Shown here one piece after another: positions 45,131-56,821 of a stretch of DNA of 64,000 nt. A program made the position numbers and the translations under genes. The notes beneath the pieces are model-generated. The model made no database searches and was not told where the DNA came from. It saw only the letters and a list, made by a program, of their open reading frames with translations. Source of the stretch: Jaltomata sinuosa (lineage: Eukaryota; Streptophyta; Magnoliopsida; Solanales; Solanaceae); the NCBI GenBank assembly GCA_003996215.1, contig QJPP01000284.1:54434-118433 (forward strand), given 5' to 3'. Each line of letters opens with the position of its first letter. Position 1 is the stretch's first letter.

Positions 45131-47373
45131 TAGTTGGAGTATGTATTTAGAGTTATGTTTTATTAGATGGGTAATGGGATGATACATCCCTTGGTGTTGA
45201 TTAAAGAGTGGTAATTTGTTGTGCTAGTATAGGCATAGTATGAACGGAAGGATTATAGTATGAGAGTGATAATGATAATTTGGTGAGATTTATCTGGTAG
45301 GCGTGTTATAATGTAATGTAAGAGTTTAAGTTGATAAGTTACAGCAAGTGTGAATATGTTAGAATGATGCATATATATATGTGTGTGTTTGTGTGGCCAG
45401 AGAAGGATAGACAATTTTGAGCCTCTCGGTATAGGCTTTAACACATTTAGTTTAGTGGGAAGTAGGAAGAGGGAGATTTGGGAGTTAGAACCAAATAAGA
45501 TTGTCATGTCATTGCAAGGGATAGATTGGAAGTTATTGAGTGTGATATGTAAACTCTTATATGAGATAGAAAGGTTGAGGCCAAGATTTTTTTTAGGTAA
45601 GGGTGAGCCTTAGACTATAAAAGGAAGTATATATTCAGATTAACTCCTAGAGTAGTGTTTGCTCTGATAGAGTAATGTGATCATAATTATGTTTAGAGGT
45701 TAGCGAGAGGTACAAAGACTTAGAACATAGCATAAATCTAAGGGGGAGATGGTGGGATATAGAATCAGTCAGATTTTGGAGACTCAAGTAGTGATGCTAA
45801 TGGGTGTTCGAATGAAGTTAGGAGGGGTGCATAGACTTATTTCTATCCTAGCATCTTAAGTATCTCTCCCTCATTATAACACCCCATTTATGTCTTGTAT
45901 TCCAGTGTCTTGGTCATAATTCAACACACATACTTCATGGGGATTCACGCCCTTGCTCAGTTCTCAGAACAAACAGAAATTTCTCCAGATGGTGATTTTA
46001 GTATTACTCTATGATTCTACGAATTCCAGCTTTATACCATGATAATTGTCATAAATAAAATCTCATTTCTCACACTATGCTCAGTTCTCAAGATATATCG
46101 TAATGCTTAATGAAATCATGCTACATCATTTATATGCTCATACCAAATTTCTTGAATAATTCATGCTTGTGAATTCCTTACTCTAACCATGCTTTGTTGG
46201 TCCAGGATGTGAGAGACTCATGCCCTTTTCACTTGACTTCTCAAACCCCACCTTTATTGGCTAGATCAAGCTAAGTGTAAGTCTAGATTGATAAGTATTC
46301 CTTCATTCGTGATGCCCATGCTCCCACTCTATTCTCTTAGTGATCTTGGCTTGCGATGTTATAGTTGTTAGTAGAGAAAGCTAAGTAGTAGCCTAGATGG
46401 GGAAATAGTAGGTTGTAAGCGTGGAAGAAAAGTTAGGTGAGGATTATTCATGTGAAATAGTTAGATGAGCAATTTATGTATGTCTCTGTGTAGAAGTTCT
46501 TCAAGTTACAACTCCTAGATATGCTAGGAAAGAGAGGAGAAGTCTTGAATAGTATAAGCTACAACTATAAGGTGATCATAGTGATAGGCTTGAAAGTCAT
46601 AATGAAATACATGTCAGCTTTTGCTTTGTGCACGTAGTGACCAATTGATTAAAGCTCAAGGTTAGTTGATTTTTGTGATAAGAAGAAATACCATTCTTGG
46701 GAGGTAACTCTAGATGTAAGAGATTTAGTCAAGATAGGCTCGAACATGGTGAAAGTAGGTAGTTAGAATCAGACCTTAGTATTCAAAGAAGTTAGTGTAG
46801 TTGAAAGGTGTTTCTAAGCTTAAGAGTTGTCAACCGTAGTATTTAAGGCAAGAATAGTCTTATTATTACTCCTAGCCCAGGGTGATCATATTTTAGGTCC
46901 ACTAGCTTCAACTTTCAATATACGAGACTCCTTATATCAGATCAATTTAGATCTATCAATAATCATTCCTAAGGCTAAAAGGCCCTACATTGAGTTCAGT
47001 CGAAGGTGGTAAGTTCAGTTTAAAAGAGAATGGTTTTCTTGTATAGTTACCCTTCTCAGTTTGATGTCCTTTCCAGTTAAATATGATTTCTAAAAATGCA
47101 CTTGTTCATTATGAGTTTTAGCTGAGTCCCTACTCTTAATCTAGACCAGTTATCGTGTTAGGTAATTAGTTTCATGTTCCATCAGTTATACTTATGTTCC
47201 CCGCATGTATACTTTCCCCATGAATCTATCTCAGTTTATATTTTAGTAAGAAATCAGTTACCATGAAATACTTCAGCTCTTAGAACTCCATTTATGGGAT
47301 TTCAATCACTTTTTCCTCCATTATCCACTTATTAGTCTTCATTCGAGAACGAATGATCCCAATGGGGAGATAT
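45131..47373 (+). mobile_element. Interior of non-autonomous LTR element, copy 1
   Basis: No pol, gag or other domain found. From about 45675 on it is the reverse complement counterpart of 61597-63430: shared landmarks are CTAAGGGGGAGATGGTGG (45717), GGATTATTCATGTGAAATAG (46442) and TTCATTCGAGAACGAATGAT (47339). It ends with the purine run AATGGGGAGA just before the LTR, a polypurine tract. 45131-45675 has no counterpart that I can see. Short open frames are chance. Confidence 0.7.
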
Positions 47374-49165
47374 TGTAACACTCTAGAAATTTTAAGCCAA
47401 ATTTGAACCGTCCTTCATGTGTTGATAGACTTGAAATAGACAAATTTTCTATGTATCTAGTTATTAAGATTTATTCTTAAGTTTTGAAGGTTTATTAGAT
47501 ATGAATTAGGGTCATAAAGAATCTCTAACTCAAAGTTGAGTTGAAATCTTCCTTACCGATTGAGTTTTAGTGTAAGATATTTCAAGGGTCAACTTCAAAC
47601 GATCCTAAATCCTATGATATAAAGAGTTAAGTGACCTAGTACCCACAAAATTAATGGTCTTTGAATATTTTTTCCAATGCCACCGACCACGTGTTAATAT
47701 GAGTCTGAAGTAAAAAGTTATCAGCATTTTACTAAAATGTGTTTGACTGTCAGAATGATAAACAGAAACCACGAGAGTCATCTACGGCTCGTGGATCAAA
47801 CCACAACCCGTGGTTTGAATCCGTGGAATCAAACCTGCAGATCTATTTTTGGCCTGAAATTCACGAGTTTAATTCACGGGTCATGGATCAAACCATGAAC
47901 CATGGTTTCAACTCGTGGAAATCAGTCCACAGCCCTGAAAATTCCCTTGGAACCACGACTTTCACTCCATGGACTGTGATTCATTCCACGGGCCATGATT
48001 TGTGTCTGTGGAAGCCTTTGACAAAACTTTTTAAAGTTTTTAAATTCTTTTTCCAGGGGTATTTTGGTAATTTCCCACTCTTTTAACTCCTAAGTTAAGT
48101 CATTTTGGGTAAATTAGAAGGGGTTTTATTTCCACTTAGCCTAAGTTCTCTTCCATTCTCTCAATAAAATTTTAAGAGAAGAAAAGGGTCTCCATTCTCC
48201 AAGCTTCAAGCTAAGGATTCCATCTCCAAGTCTCCATCCTCAAGTCCCAAGTTAGGAAAGCTTCAATTCAGGTATGTCGGTATTAAATAAGGGATTTCCT
48301 TCACCCTTATGCCAAAAACCCATGATCTTTTGCAGTGATTTATGAATTCATGAAATTAGGGTTCTCACCCAATTTGGGAAAAAATATGGGTTTTCTTTTA
48401 AAGTATCAATTCATGATTTCCCATTTATTACCCATATTTTAATTATGATTCCTTGCATGATTCCAAAAGCCCATATATTGATGATGAATTTTTGCATGAT
48501 CTCATCGAATTGCATGTTTTCAAGCAAAATTAGAATGTTTAGATAATATGGCCTCTATTATCATGAAATTTTATGCCTAATTCTTCAAGTTATGAATTTA
48601 GAAAGAAAAGTATGTTTTGAATTATGGCTATGCTAAGTTTTAAGGATTCTGAAGTATGAACAATATGACATATGATATGTCTCTATGTTTTATGAAAGGT
48701 TTGATATCTAGATGTTCCTACCTAAGCTATGTGATTTGCATGGTACAGATGTACCCTTGTGATTTTCAATAAGATTTGGCATGAGATTGTGCCACTATGA
48801 ATTTATGAGCTATATGTATGCATATATTAGGAGTAGTATTTAGCACCGAGCAATAAGGGTTTGATTACCCATATACAAAACTATGTTGCCAACGTAGGTT
48901 ATGAATCGCCCGATGGGCTTATGAAAGTGGTGCCACTCTATGAAATTAATGGTGTCCTTGTCTTAGCGGGGCATAAGACAGCTTTTCCAACTAGGGTTAT
49001 ATAGTTGGGTATGGTGGCCCGTACTTTTGCAAGGTTCGGGCCAGCTTTGCTAACTAGCATTATATAGTTAGATTCTATGTAGATCAAATAGTCTAATGTC
49101 AGTTATGAGAAACTCCCATAAGAATGTTTTAATGCATCAAGTTATCTATTTCATGACTTAAGCTT
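47374..49165 (+). mobile_element. LTR shared by non-autonomous and autonomous elements
   Basis: Starts TGTAACACTCTAG after a polypurine tract, so it is a 3' LTR to the left-hand interior; the gag-pol leader to its right makes it also the 5' LTR of that element. A mirrored array (47765-48010; words such as CCACGGGTCATGG and ACCATGAACCATGG) lies in U3. It breaks at 49165, where LTR sequence continues in reverse orientation. Confidence 0.78.
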
Positions 49166-49650
49166 TATAAGTAAGAATATAATAAGTTTGAGAAGTAAAA
49201 TTGACAACTCAAATAGCTGATTCTAGTTCTATATCTGAAAGCCTCTAAATGATATGAATTATTGGGACAAGCCCCCAACTAACTCTAATAATCTAAAATT
49301 GAAATATAAAACTGAAAGATGAAAGCATATCTATCATCCTTGAACTATGAGGACTCACCACTGAAGCTGCTGAGTAAGGACTGGGAATCGAGCTAAACAT
49401 GGTCTGGATACTGAGCGCCTAAACCTACATCATACAATGATGTAGCATAAAATTATGCGCTAGTAATTCAAATATATTGAGCATGCGGGATATATGCAAA
49501 CCTATGCAATATAAGAACTAAACATGGAAATACATACTGAAACATAAACTGAAGGATAAGCTAAATGCAGTGACCAAGTAACTAATCATGAATACTATAA
49601 CATGCTGAACTGAACTGAATAACTAAAATAGATATTGAGTACATGGTCAA
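49166..49650 (-). mobile_element. Inverted LTR segment
   Basis: These 485 bases are the reverse complement of 56156-56640 in the 3' LTR, over the same length and with high identity; for example GACAACTCAAATAGCT matches AGCTATTTGAGTTGTC. The terminal 180 bases of the LTR and the primer site are absent. The right junction falls at TCAA, shared by both partners. Confidence 0.9.
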
Positions 49651-49839
49651 AGTGTCCTAGGGTGTCTAAAAGCCGCGTCAATTAGGCTCTTCTTCATGGG
49701 TGTGAAGCGCGCCACACTTATGAGGGAGAAGCTATGAGATGTCATTAGGAACAACTTACATTCTTTCTTTTCCAACTCGTGCTATAAGTGTGAACTCTAT
49801 TTGATCCCCTTCTAACTCATGCTTTACATGTTATAGAAA
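49651..49839 (+). other. 5' leader of the gag-pol element, primer site lost
   Basis: Begins AGTGTCCTAGGGTGTCT and has ATGGGTGTGAAGCGCGCCAC, matching the leader of the minus element at 63650-63870, where the primer site is 20 bases further upstream. That upstream part is deleted here. Confidence 0.82.
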
Positions 49840-51055
49840 ATGCCTCCCCGAAGAGCCAATGCCAGGAATCAGCCAACACCAGCAGCTCTAGCAGACCCTC
49901 TGAATGAGCAACTTACCCATGCCGAATTCAGGGCTGCCTTTTAGGTGCTTGCTCAGGCCATTACCGCTCATGTCAATAAGCAGGTTATGGCACCAGCTCC
50001 ACCTTAGTCCAACTCTACTACAGCTAGAATCTGAGACTTCACTCATATGAACCCTCCAGAGTTTCATGGGACCAAGTCAGAGGAGGATCCACAGGAATTT
50101 TTTGACGACATTTAGAAGGGGACCGAGATTATGGGTGTCAATCCGATCGAGAGTGAAGACTTAGCCTCTTACCAGCTGAAAGAAGTGGCTTATACTTGGT
50201 ATCAGCAGTGGAAGGAGACTTATTGTGTTAATGCAGGTCCAGTGGATTGGAACCATTTCAAGACCGCATTTCTAGACAGGTTCTTCCTGCTTGAGCTTAG
50301 GGAAGCCAAGGTCTAGGAGTTCATCAACTTGAAGCAAAATGATATGAGTGTGAAGGAATATGCTCTCAAGTTTACCTAGTTGTCTAAGTATGCTCTTGGG
50401 ATAGTAGCTAACTCCAGAGCCTGCATGAGTAAGTTCATGTCTAGTTTGTCCGATGATGTGGTCAAGGAGTGCAAGACTGCTATGCTGGTTAAAGAGGTGG
50501 ATATCTCAAGGTTGGTCACTTATGCCCAATAGATCGAAGAGGAGAAGATCAAAGAAAGGGTAAGAGACAGCAAAATAGCTAGAACAGGTGAATTTAATGA
50601 CTCTCAGTAGAGGTATGATGGGGTTTACCGCTCTCAGTTCCATTAAAAAAATTTAGGTCCAGCCCCATCCTCTTCTAGTTCTCCATTGCCTAAGTCTAGA
50701 CAGGGTAGGCAGGATAGGGTGCCAAGCTCTAAGTCCCAAGGTACAGTCACTAGCGGGCGCACTCATCCAATTTGTAGAAAGTGTGGTAGGAACCACCTAG
50801 GTGAGTGTATGGCGTGTAGTGGAAATTGTTTTTGGTGTGGGAAGGCAGGCTACAGGATGAGGGATTGTCCAGTAGCTTTTTAGAAGGGCAAGGATGCTCG
50901 CCCACAAAATTAGGCAAGTTCTACAGTAGCTCCAGCAGGTCGCCCCACTCAGCAGGGTGCCTCATCTGGTACAGGTGGTGGTTAGAACCTAAACAGGCTC
51001 TATGCCATTCAGACTTGATAGGACCAGGAGGATTCTCCTGATGTGGTCACGGGTA
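49840..51055 (+). pseudogene. gag: Chromovirus gag
   Basis: Start at ATG 49840 (MPPRRANARNQPTPA), in frame with pol for the first 2.4 kb. Capsid-like core: PPEFHGTKSEEDPQEF, YTWYQQWKE, WNHFKTAFLDRFF, YALKFTQLSKYA (Gln inferred at stops). The nucleocapsid part at 50761-50880 has CRKCGRNHLGEC and CFWCGKAGYRMRDC; in the second the zinc-binding His is Tyr. Stops TAG at 49942, 50005, 50113, 50314, 50377, 50530, 50608, 50881, 50911, 50983 and 51019, TAA at 50644 and TGA at 51016 all stand where relatives have Gln or Arg. Frame otherwise intact. It would form the capsid that packages its own and partner RNAs. Confidence 0.92.
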
Positions 51056-54000
51056 CATTATGAGTCTTCTATTTGGATATTTATGCATTGTTACACCTAG
51101 GGGCTACGCTTTCTTTTGTAACTTCTTATATAGCAGTAAATTTCAGTGTCAGTCCATAAATCCTCCCAGAAACTTTCTCAGTATCTACTCCAGTTGGTGA
51201 TCCAGTTACAGCTAGACGGGTATATAGAAATTTCCCTATCATAGTTTCCTAGAAAGTCACCTCAGTCTATCTTGTAGAGTTAGAAATAACTGACTTCGAT
51301 ATAATTCAAGGCATGGATTGGTTACATTCCTATTATGCCTTAGTTGATTGTAGAACTAGGATCGTTTGGTTTCAGTTTCCAAATGAGCCAGTCTTAGAGT
51401 GGAGGGGTAATACCTCAGTTCATGCAAGTTGCTTCATTTCTTACCTTAAGGCCAGAAAAATTATTTCCAAAGGGTATATCTATCATCTTATTCGGGTTAA
51501 GGATTCAAACTCTGAGACCCTAACTCTTGAGTCAGTCCCAGTGGTGAATGAGTTCCCAGAAGTATTTCCAGAAGATCTTGGTAGAGTTTCTCCCGAAAGA
51601 GAAATCGACTTTGGAATAGATCTCATTCCAGATACCCAGCCTCTTTAGATTCCTCCTTACAGGATGGCTCCAGCTTTGCTTAAAGAATTTAAAGAACAGT
51701 TGAAAGACCTTTTATATAAGGGCTTCATCAGAATCAGCATCTCTCCATGGGGTACTCCAGTGCTTTTTGTATGTAAGAAAGATGGTTCTCTCAGGATGTG
51801 GATCGACTACCGTTAGTTGAACAAAGTCATAATCAAGAATAAATATCCCATCACCAGGATTGAGGACTTATTCGACCAGCTTTAGGGTGCTATTTGCTTC
51901 TCTAAGATAGACCTCCGATTCGACTATCATTAGCTCAGAGTCAGAAATAGTGACATCTCAAAGACAGCCTTTAGGACTTGATATGGTCACTATGAATTTG
52001 TAGTTATGTCTTTTAGACTAACGAATGCTCCTGCAACTTTCATGGACTTGATGAACAAGGTGTTCAAACAATATTTGGATTTGTTCGTCATCATCTTCAT
52101 TGATGATATCCTTATATATTCTCGGAGTGAGGAGGAACATGCGAACCATCTAAGAGTTTTTCTATAAACTCTCAAGGATCACCAACTATTCGCTAAGTTC
52201 AGCAAGTGTGAATTCTGGTTGAAGTTAGTTGCATTCCTTGTTTATGTGGTATCTAGTGAGGGAATCCGGGTTGATACTTAAAAGATTGAGGCAGTGAAGA
52301 ACTGGACCATACCCACCTCTCTGATAGACATCAGGAGTTTATTGGGCTTGGCTGGTTACTACAGGAGGTTTGTTGAAGGTTTTTCATCCATAGCAGCCCC
52401 ATTGACCAAGTTGACTCAAAAAAAGTCAAGTTTTAGTGGCCAAATGAGTGCAAAAAAAGCTTCCTAGAATTAAAGATCAGGTTGACTATGGCTCCCGTTT
52501 AGACTCTACCAAAGGGATCAGATAGCTATGTGGTTTATTGTGATGCATCAAGGGTCAGCTTGGATTATGTCTTGATGTAGCAGGGTAAGGTCATAGCTTA
52601 TGCCTCTAGACAGCTTAAGGTTCATGAGAAGAACTACTTGACTCATGACCTCGAGCTTGCAACTGTTATGTTTGCCCTAAAGATTTGGATACATTTCCTG
52701 TATGGTGTTCATGTTGAAGTGTTCACAGATCATAAGAGCCTCCATATAGTACGTTTTCACCTAAAAATAGTTGAATCTTTGTTAGAGAAGGTGGCTTGAG
52801 TTCCTCAAAGACTATGATATAAATATGCTCTACCATCCGAGTAAGGCCAATGTAGTGGTTGATACCCTCAGCAGACTGTCTATGGGTAGTGTGTCACATG
52901 TTGATAATGAGAAAAAAGAATTAGCCAGAGATGTCCACAGACTTGCTCATTTAGGAGTTTGCCTTATGGACACGACAGATGGTGGTATGATAGTCCCGAA
53001 TGGGTCAGAATCTTCATTGGTAGTGGAGGTTAAAGAGAAACAGGACAGTGATCCCATATTTTTCTAGTTGAAAGGTTCAGTTCATCAGCAGAGAGTAGAG
53101 GTTTTCTCCCAAGGGAGATATGGTGTACGTCGCTACCAGGGTAGTTTATGAGTACCTAATGTGGATAAGTTGAAGCAGTAGATCCTTACAGAATCCCATA
53201 ATTCCAGATATTCTATTCATCCTAGTGGCACTAAGATGTATTGTGATCTACGGGAAGTCTATTAGTGGAACGGCATGAAGAGGGACATTTCATATTTTGT
53301 GGTTGTGTTCCAACTGCCAGCTGGTGAAAGTAGAACATCAAAAACCAGGAGGTGTGGCTCAGGATATTAGCATTCCTACTTGGAAGTGGGAGGTGATCAA
53401 CATGGATTTCATTACGGGTCTACCTCATACTCGCAGACAGCACGACTCCATTTGGGTGATAGTGGACAGAGTTACTAAGTCATCTCACTTCTTGGCTGTC
53501 AAGACTACAGATTTCACAGAGGATTATGCCAGGCTCTACATCAGCGAGATAGTAAGTCTACATGGGTTTCCCTTGTCTATCATCTCAAATAGGGGTCCTC
53601 AGTTTACATATCATTTATGGAGATCATTTCAAAAAGGTCTTGGTACTCAGGTGAATCTCAGTACAGCATTTCACCCGCAGATGGACAGTCAGGTAGAGCA
53701 TACCATTCAGACCTTAGAGGACATGTTGAGAGCTTGCATGATGGATTTCTAGGGTAGTTGGCATGATTACCTACCTCTCATAGAGTTCGCCTATAATAAC
53801 AGTTTTCATTACAGTATTCAGATGGCCCCATATGAGGCACTTTATGGGCGTAGATATAGGTCATTGATTGATTAGTTCGAAGTAGGTGAAGCATCCTTGG
53901 TTGGGCCATATTTGATTCATGAGGCTATGGAGAAATTTCAGCTTATCAGATAAAGACTAAAGATAGCTTAGAGTCATCAGAAGTCCTATGTGGATGTGAG

Positions 54001-54472
54001 GAGAAGGGACTTAGAGTTTGAGATTGATGATTGGGTCTTCTTGAAAGTGTCACCCATGAAGGGGGTGATGAGATTTTGCAAGAAATGGAAGCTCAGTCCT
54101 AGATATGTAGGCCCTTACAAAATCTTGAAAAGGATTGATAATGTGGCTTATGAGTTAGAGTTGCCAGCAGAGCTAGCAGCGGTACATCCAGTTTTTCACA
54201 TTTCTTTGTTGAAGAAGTGTATGGGTGACCCGGCATCGATAGTGCCTTTAGAGAGTCTGGCTGTGAAGGATATCCTCACCTATGAGGAAGTTCTAGTTAA
54301 GATTCTTGATCGTAAGGTTCGTAGGTTGAGAAATAAGTAAATCTCTTGGATAAAAGTTTTATGTAGGAATTAGTCAGTCAAAAGAACTACTTGGGAAGCA
54401 GAAGCAGCCATGATTGATAAGTACCCTCAATTCTTTCCTTCCGATCTAGTTTCATTAATAGTTCTTCTCTAG
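51056..54472 (+). pseudogene. pol: Chromovirus pol: protease, RT, RNase H, integrase, chromodomain
   Basis: Continues gag in one frame. Protease active site reads LLHLGATLSFV (51091); His replaces the catalytic Asp. RT from 51660: VLFVCKKDGSLRMWIDYR, then FRLTNAPATFM, then the catalytic FIDDILIYS at 52096, intact. RNase H at 52530-52900: YCDASRVSLDYV, KVIAYASRQLKVHEKNYLTH, EVFTDHKSL. Integrase zinc pair CSNCQ (53305), core MDFITGLP with Asp, SIISNRGPQF with Asn for the second Asp (codon 53588), and QVEHTIQTLEDML with Glu. GPY/F module FLKVSPMKGVMRFCKKWKL at 54040. Chromodomain-like VKV..RN..TTWEAEAAM near 54350-54410. Ends TAG 54470-54472. Frameshifts occur near 52435 and between 53067 and 53297. 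Tekay-like by domain order and primer type, from recall. Confidence 0.92.
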
Positions 54473-54679
54473 AATCTCAGTTTCCTCATATGCATTTCAG
54501 TCTCAGTATCATGTTTTCCCAGCTTTTCCAGTATTTTCAGCATGTTTCCATGAACTCAAGACTAGACTCAGTCAGATATCAGCTTCTAGTATTCAGTTGG
54601 TAGGGATTGCAGCTCTTTCCCTCCAAACTCAAATTAGTTAGTCTTTATTCGAGGATGAATGATCGCAAGGGAGAGATAT
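54473..54679 (+). other. 3' tail and polypurine tract
   Basis: Noncoding tail. TTATTCGAGGATGAATGATC near 54645 is shared with both non-autonomous interiors. GCAAGGGAGAGA (54665-54676) directly before the LTR is the polypurine tract. Confidence 0.8.
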
Positions 54680-56821
54680 TATAACACCCCAAGATCTGAA
54701 CCACCTACTTGACTATACACAGCAGAAAAATTTCAAAAAAATTCAAGTTTCCAAAAATCATGGTTAAGATCACGGACCGTAGTTTGGAACCACGGTCCGT
54801 CATCCCAACCATAGTTTCAATTTCTAGAGGACCCTCAGTTCAGGTTCTAGGAACCACGAGTCAAACCACGGACCATCATTTAGAATCACGGTCCATCTAG
54901 TAAACTCATGTTCCCCTTAATTAGAGGACCATCAGTTCAGGGCCCAGAAACCATGAGTCATACGATGAACCGTCATTCAGAACCACGGTCCATCCTATGG
55001 ACTCATGGAATCAAAAGATTAGAGGACCTTCAGTTGTGTCCCCGGAACCATGAGTCAGACCATGGACCATCTTCCAGAACCACGATCCATCCAGTAACTC
55101 ATAGTTTCCTCAGATCAGAGAACCTCCCAAGGCTCATGGACAGAACCATGACTCAGTTGATGGTCCATCGTCCAGGACTATGGTACGTCAACCAAGTCGT
55201 CATACCTGAGTTGCAATTTTCAGCAGCTTTCTTTTAAAATTCCCCAGGGTATTCTGGACTTTTCCTTTCTCTTTTAAGGCCTATGCTATATTGTTTTGTT
55301 TAGTCTAAGCCTAATTAATTAGTCAAAGTCTACCTAAACCTCCCATTCTCCTAGAAAACATCTGACACTTAGAAAGAAAAGGAGAAAAGAGGCGACAGTT
55401 TCTCTCAAGAACAAGCAGAAGGTCCTCTTCAAGATCAGCCCCACAAATCCATGGATTTCTCCATACTCTCCCCCATGTATGTGGGATTTCATTAATGGGT
55501 TCCTTCCACCCATTGAGTTCCTAGATTCAGTTCAGTTCTTCAGTTTTCCATGAGTTATTCAGACCTAGGGTTACAAACCTTAGGGAATCATTGTAATTCA
55601 GATTCTATTGCTTGTGTGATAACTATTACATATTTCTTGGAGAATTAGCATAGTCATATGTACAAAATTCAGTAACCCTAGCTTGTGTAATTTTAGTACT
55701 CATAATTTATACTTGCTAGTCAGATAATTCAGACCATTATGCTTCAGAATTAGAATGCCATCAGTTTCAGTAAATGAATGTTGCATTCTCAGATGATTAT
55801 CAGTATTTGAGCTATTCAGTATTTCAGCTTGCATTTCATTGCTTATATTCAGTTGGGAGTAGACTTAGTACCAAGCGAATGAAGGGATAAAGGCTTGGCT
55901 GTCAGATTAGGCTGAGACCTTTAGTAGCAGTCCCCAAGTCCCAGAACTACGGCACCATTGTAGGAATAAAAGAGGTCAGCTGTCAGATTAGGCTGGTCAC
56001 CCTTGTCCGTTCTGGACATCAATTTAGTGGATCTTGTTTGTACCCTTGGCAAGGTATGAACACCCTTCTATTTAGGTTTACAGGTTGGCCCCACAGTTAG
56101 CTCAGCTTGGGGTATATCGGTTAATAGTAGCTCCCACAGTTAGACTCATATTGCATTGACCACGTACTCAGTATCTATTTCAGTTATTCAGTTCAATTCA
56201 GCATGCTATAGTATTCATGATTAGTTATTTGGTGACTACATTCAGCTTATCCTTCAGTTCATGTTTCAGTATGTATTTCCATGATTAGTTCTTATGTTGC
56301 ATAGCTTTTCATATATTTCGCATGTTGCATACATTTGAAGTACTGACGCATACATTTGTGCTACATCATTATATGACCTAGGTTCAGGTGCTCAAAATCC
56401 AGACCTCGTTTATCTCGATTTCCAGTCCTTACTCATCATCTTCAGTGGTGATTCCTCATAGTTCGAGGATGCTAGATATGCTTTCATCTTTAATTTTTAT
56501 ATTTCAGTTTCAGATTATTAGAGTTAGTTGGGGGCTTGTCCCAATAACTCATATCAGTTAGAGGCTTTCAGACATAGAACTAGAATTAGCTATTTGAGTT
56601 GTCATTTTTACTTCTAAAACTTATTATATTCTTACTTATAGGATATATATCCAGATATATTGGATTTCTTTTTCCCATCTCAAATATTTAAAATGTTTTA
56701 GCTTTTGCATACTCATATTTTCTCAAGATTTGTCTATATATGCCAGACCATGGGTTAGCTTGAGGTCACTTGTGACATCGAGCACCATCTTGCATCTAAG
56801 AGGTAGCCTCGGGGCATGACA
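54680..56821 (+). mobile_element. 3' LTR of the gag-pol element
   Basis: A 2.1 kb LTR from TATAACACCCC (TG start decayed) to CCTCGGGGCATGACA. It holds a 97-bp tandem repeat (54831-55197) built of mirrored words. CCTTGGCAAGGT near 56046 is a perfect palindrome. It inserted in, or lies against, a minus gypsy gag at 56822; no 5-bp duplication links it with 45022-45026. Confidence 0.85.
54765..55197 (+). repeat. 97-bp tandem repeat of mirrored words, about 4.5 copies
   Basis: Full units start at 54831, 54928, 55026 and 55122, each with a form of ACCATCAGTTCAGG, then CCATGAGTCA, then GGACCATC, then AACCACGGTCCATC, then ACTCATG. A partial unit precedes at 54765-54830. ACGGACCGT and ACGGTCCGT words face each other inside units. 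Situated in U3, upstream of the presumed promoter. Confidence 0.9.

Noticed and set aside
47739..48086. 115-codon open frame as a gene
   Set aside because: Covers the mirrored-word array in LTR U3; its His/Asn/Trp-rich product reflects the repeats.
49840..52281. UAG read as Gln (recoded genetic code) in gag-pol
   Set aside because: All-Gln stops could suggest recoding, but TGA at Arg codons, TAA stops, frameshifts and lost catalytic residues show plain decay by C-to-T change, and neighbouring elements have other kinds of stops.
54709..55237. Two open frames over the 97-bp repeat as a repeat protein
   Set aside because: The repeat period is not constantly a multiple of three (97, 98, 96) and the frames are chance products of the LTR repeat.
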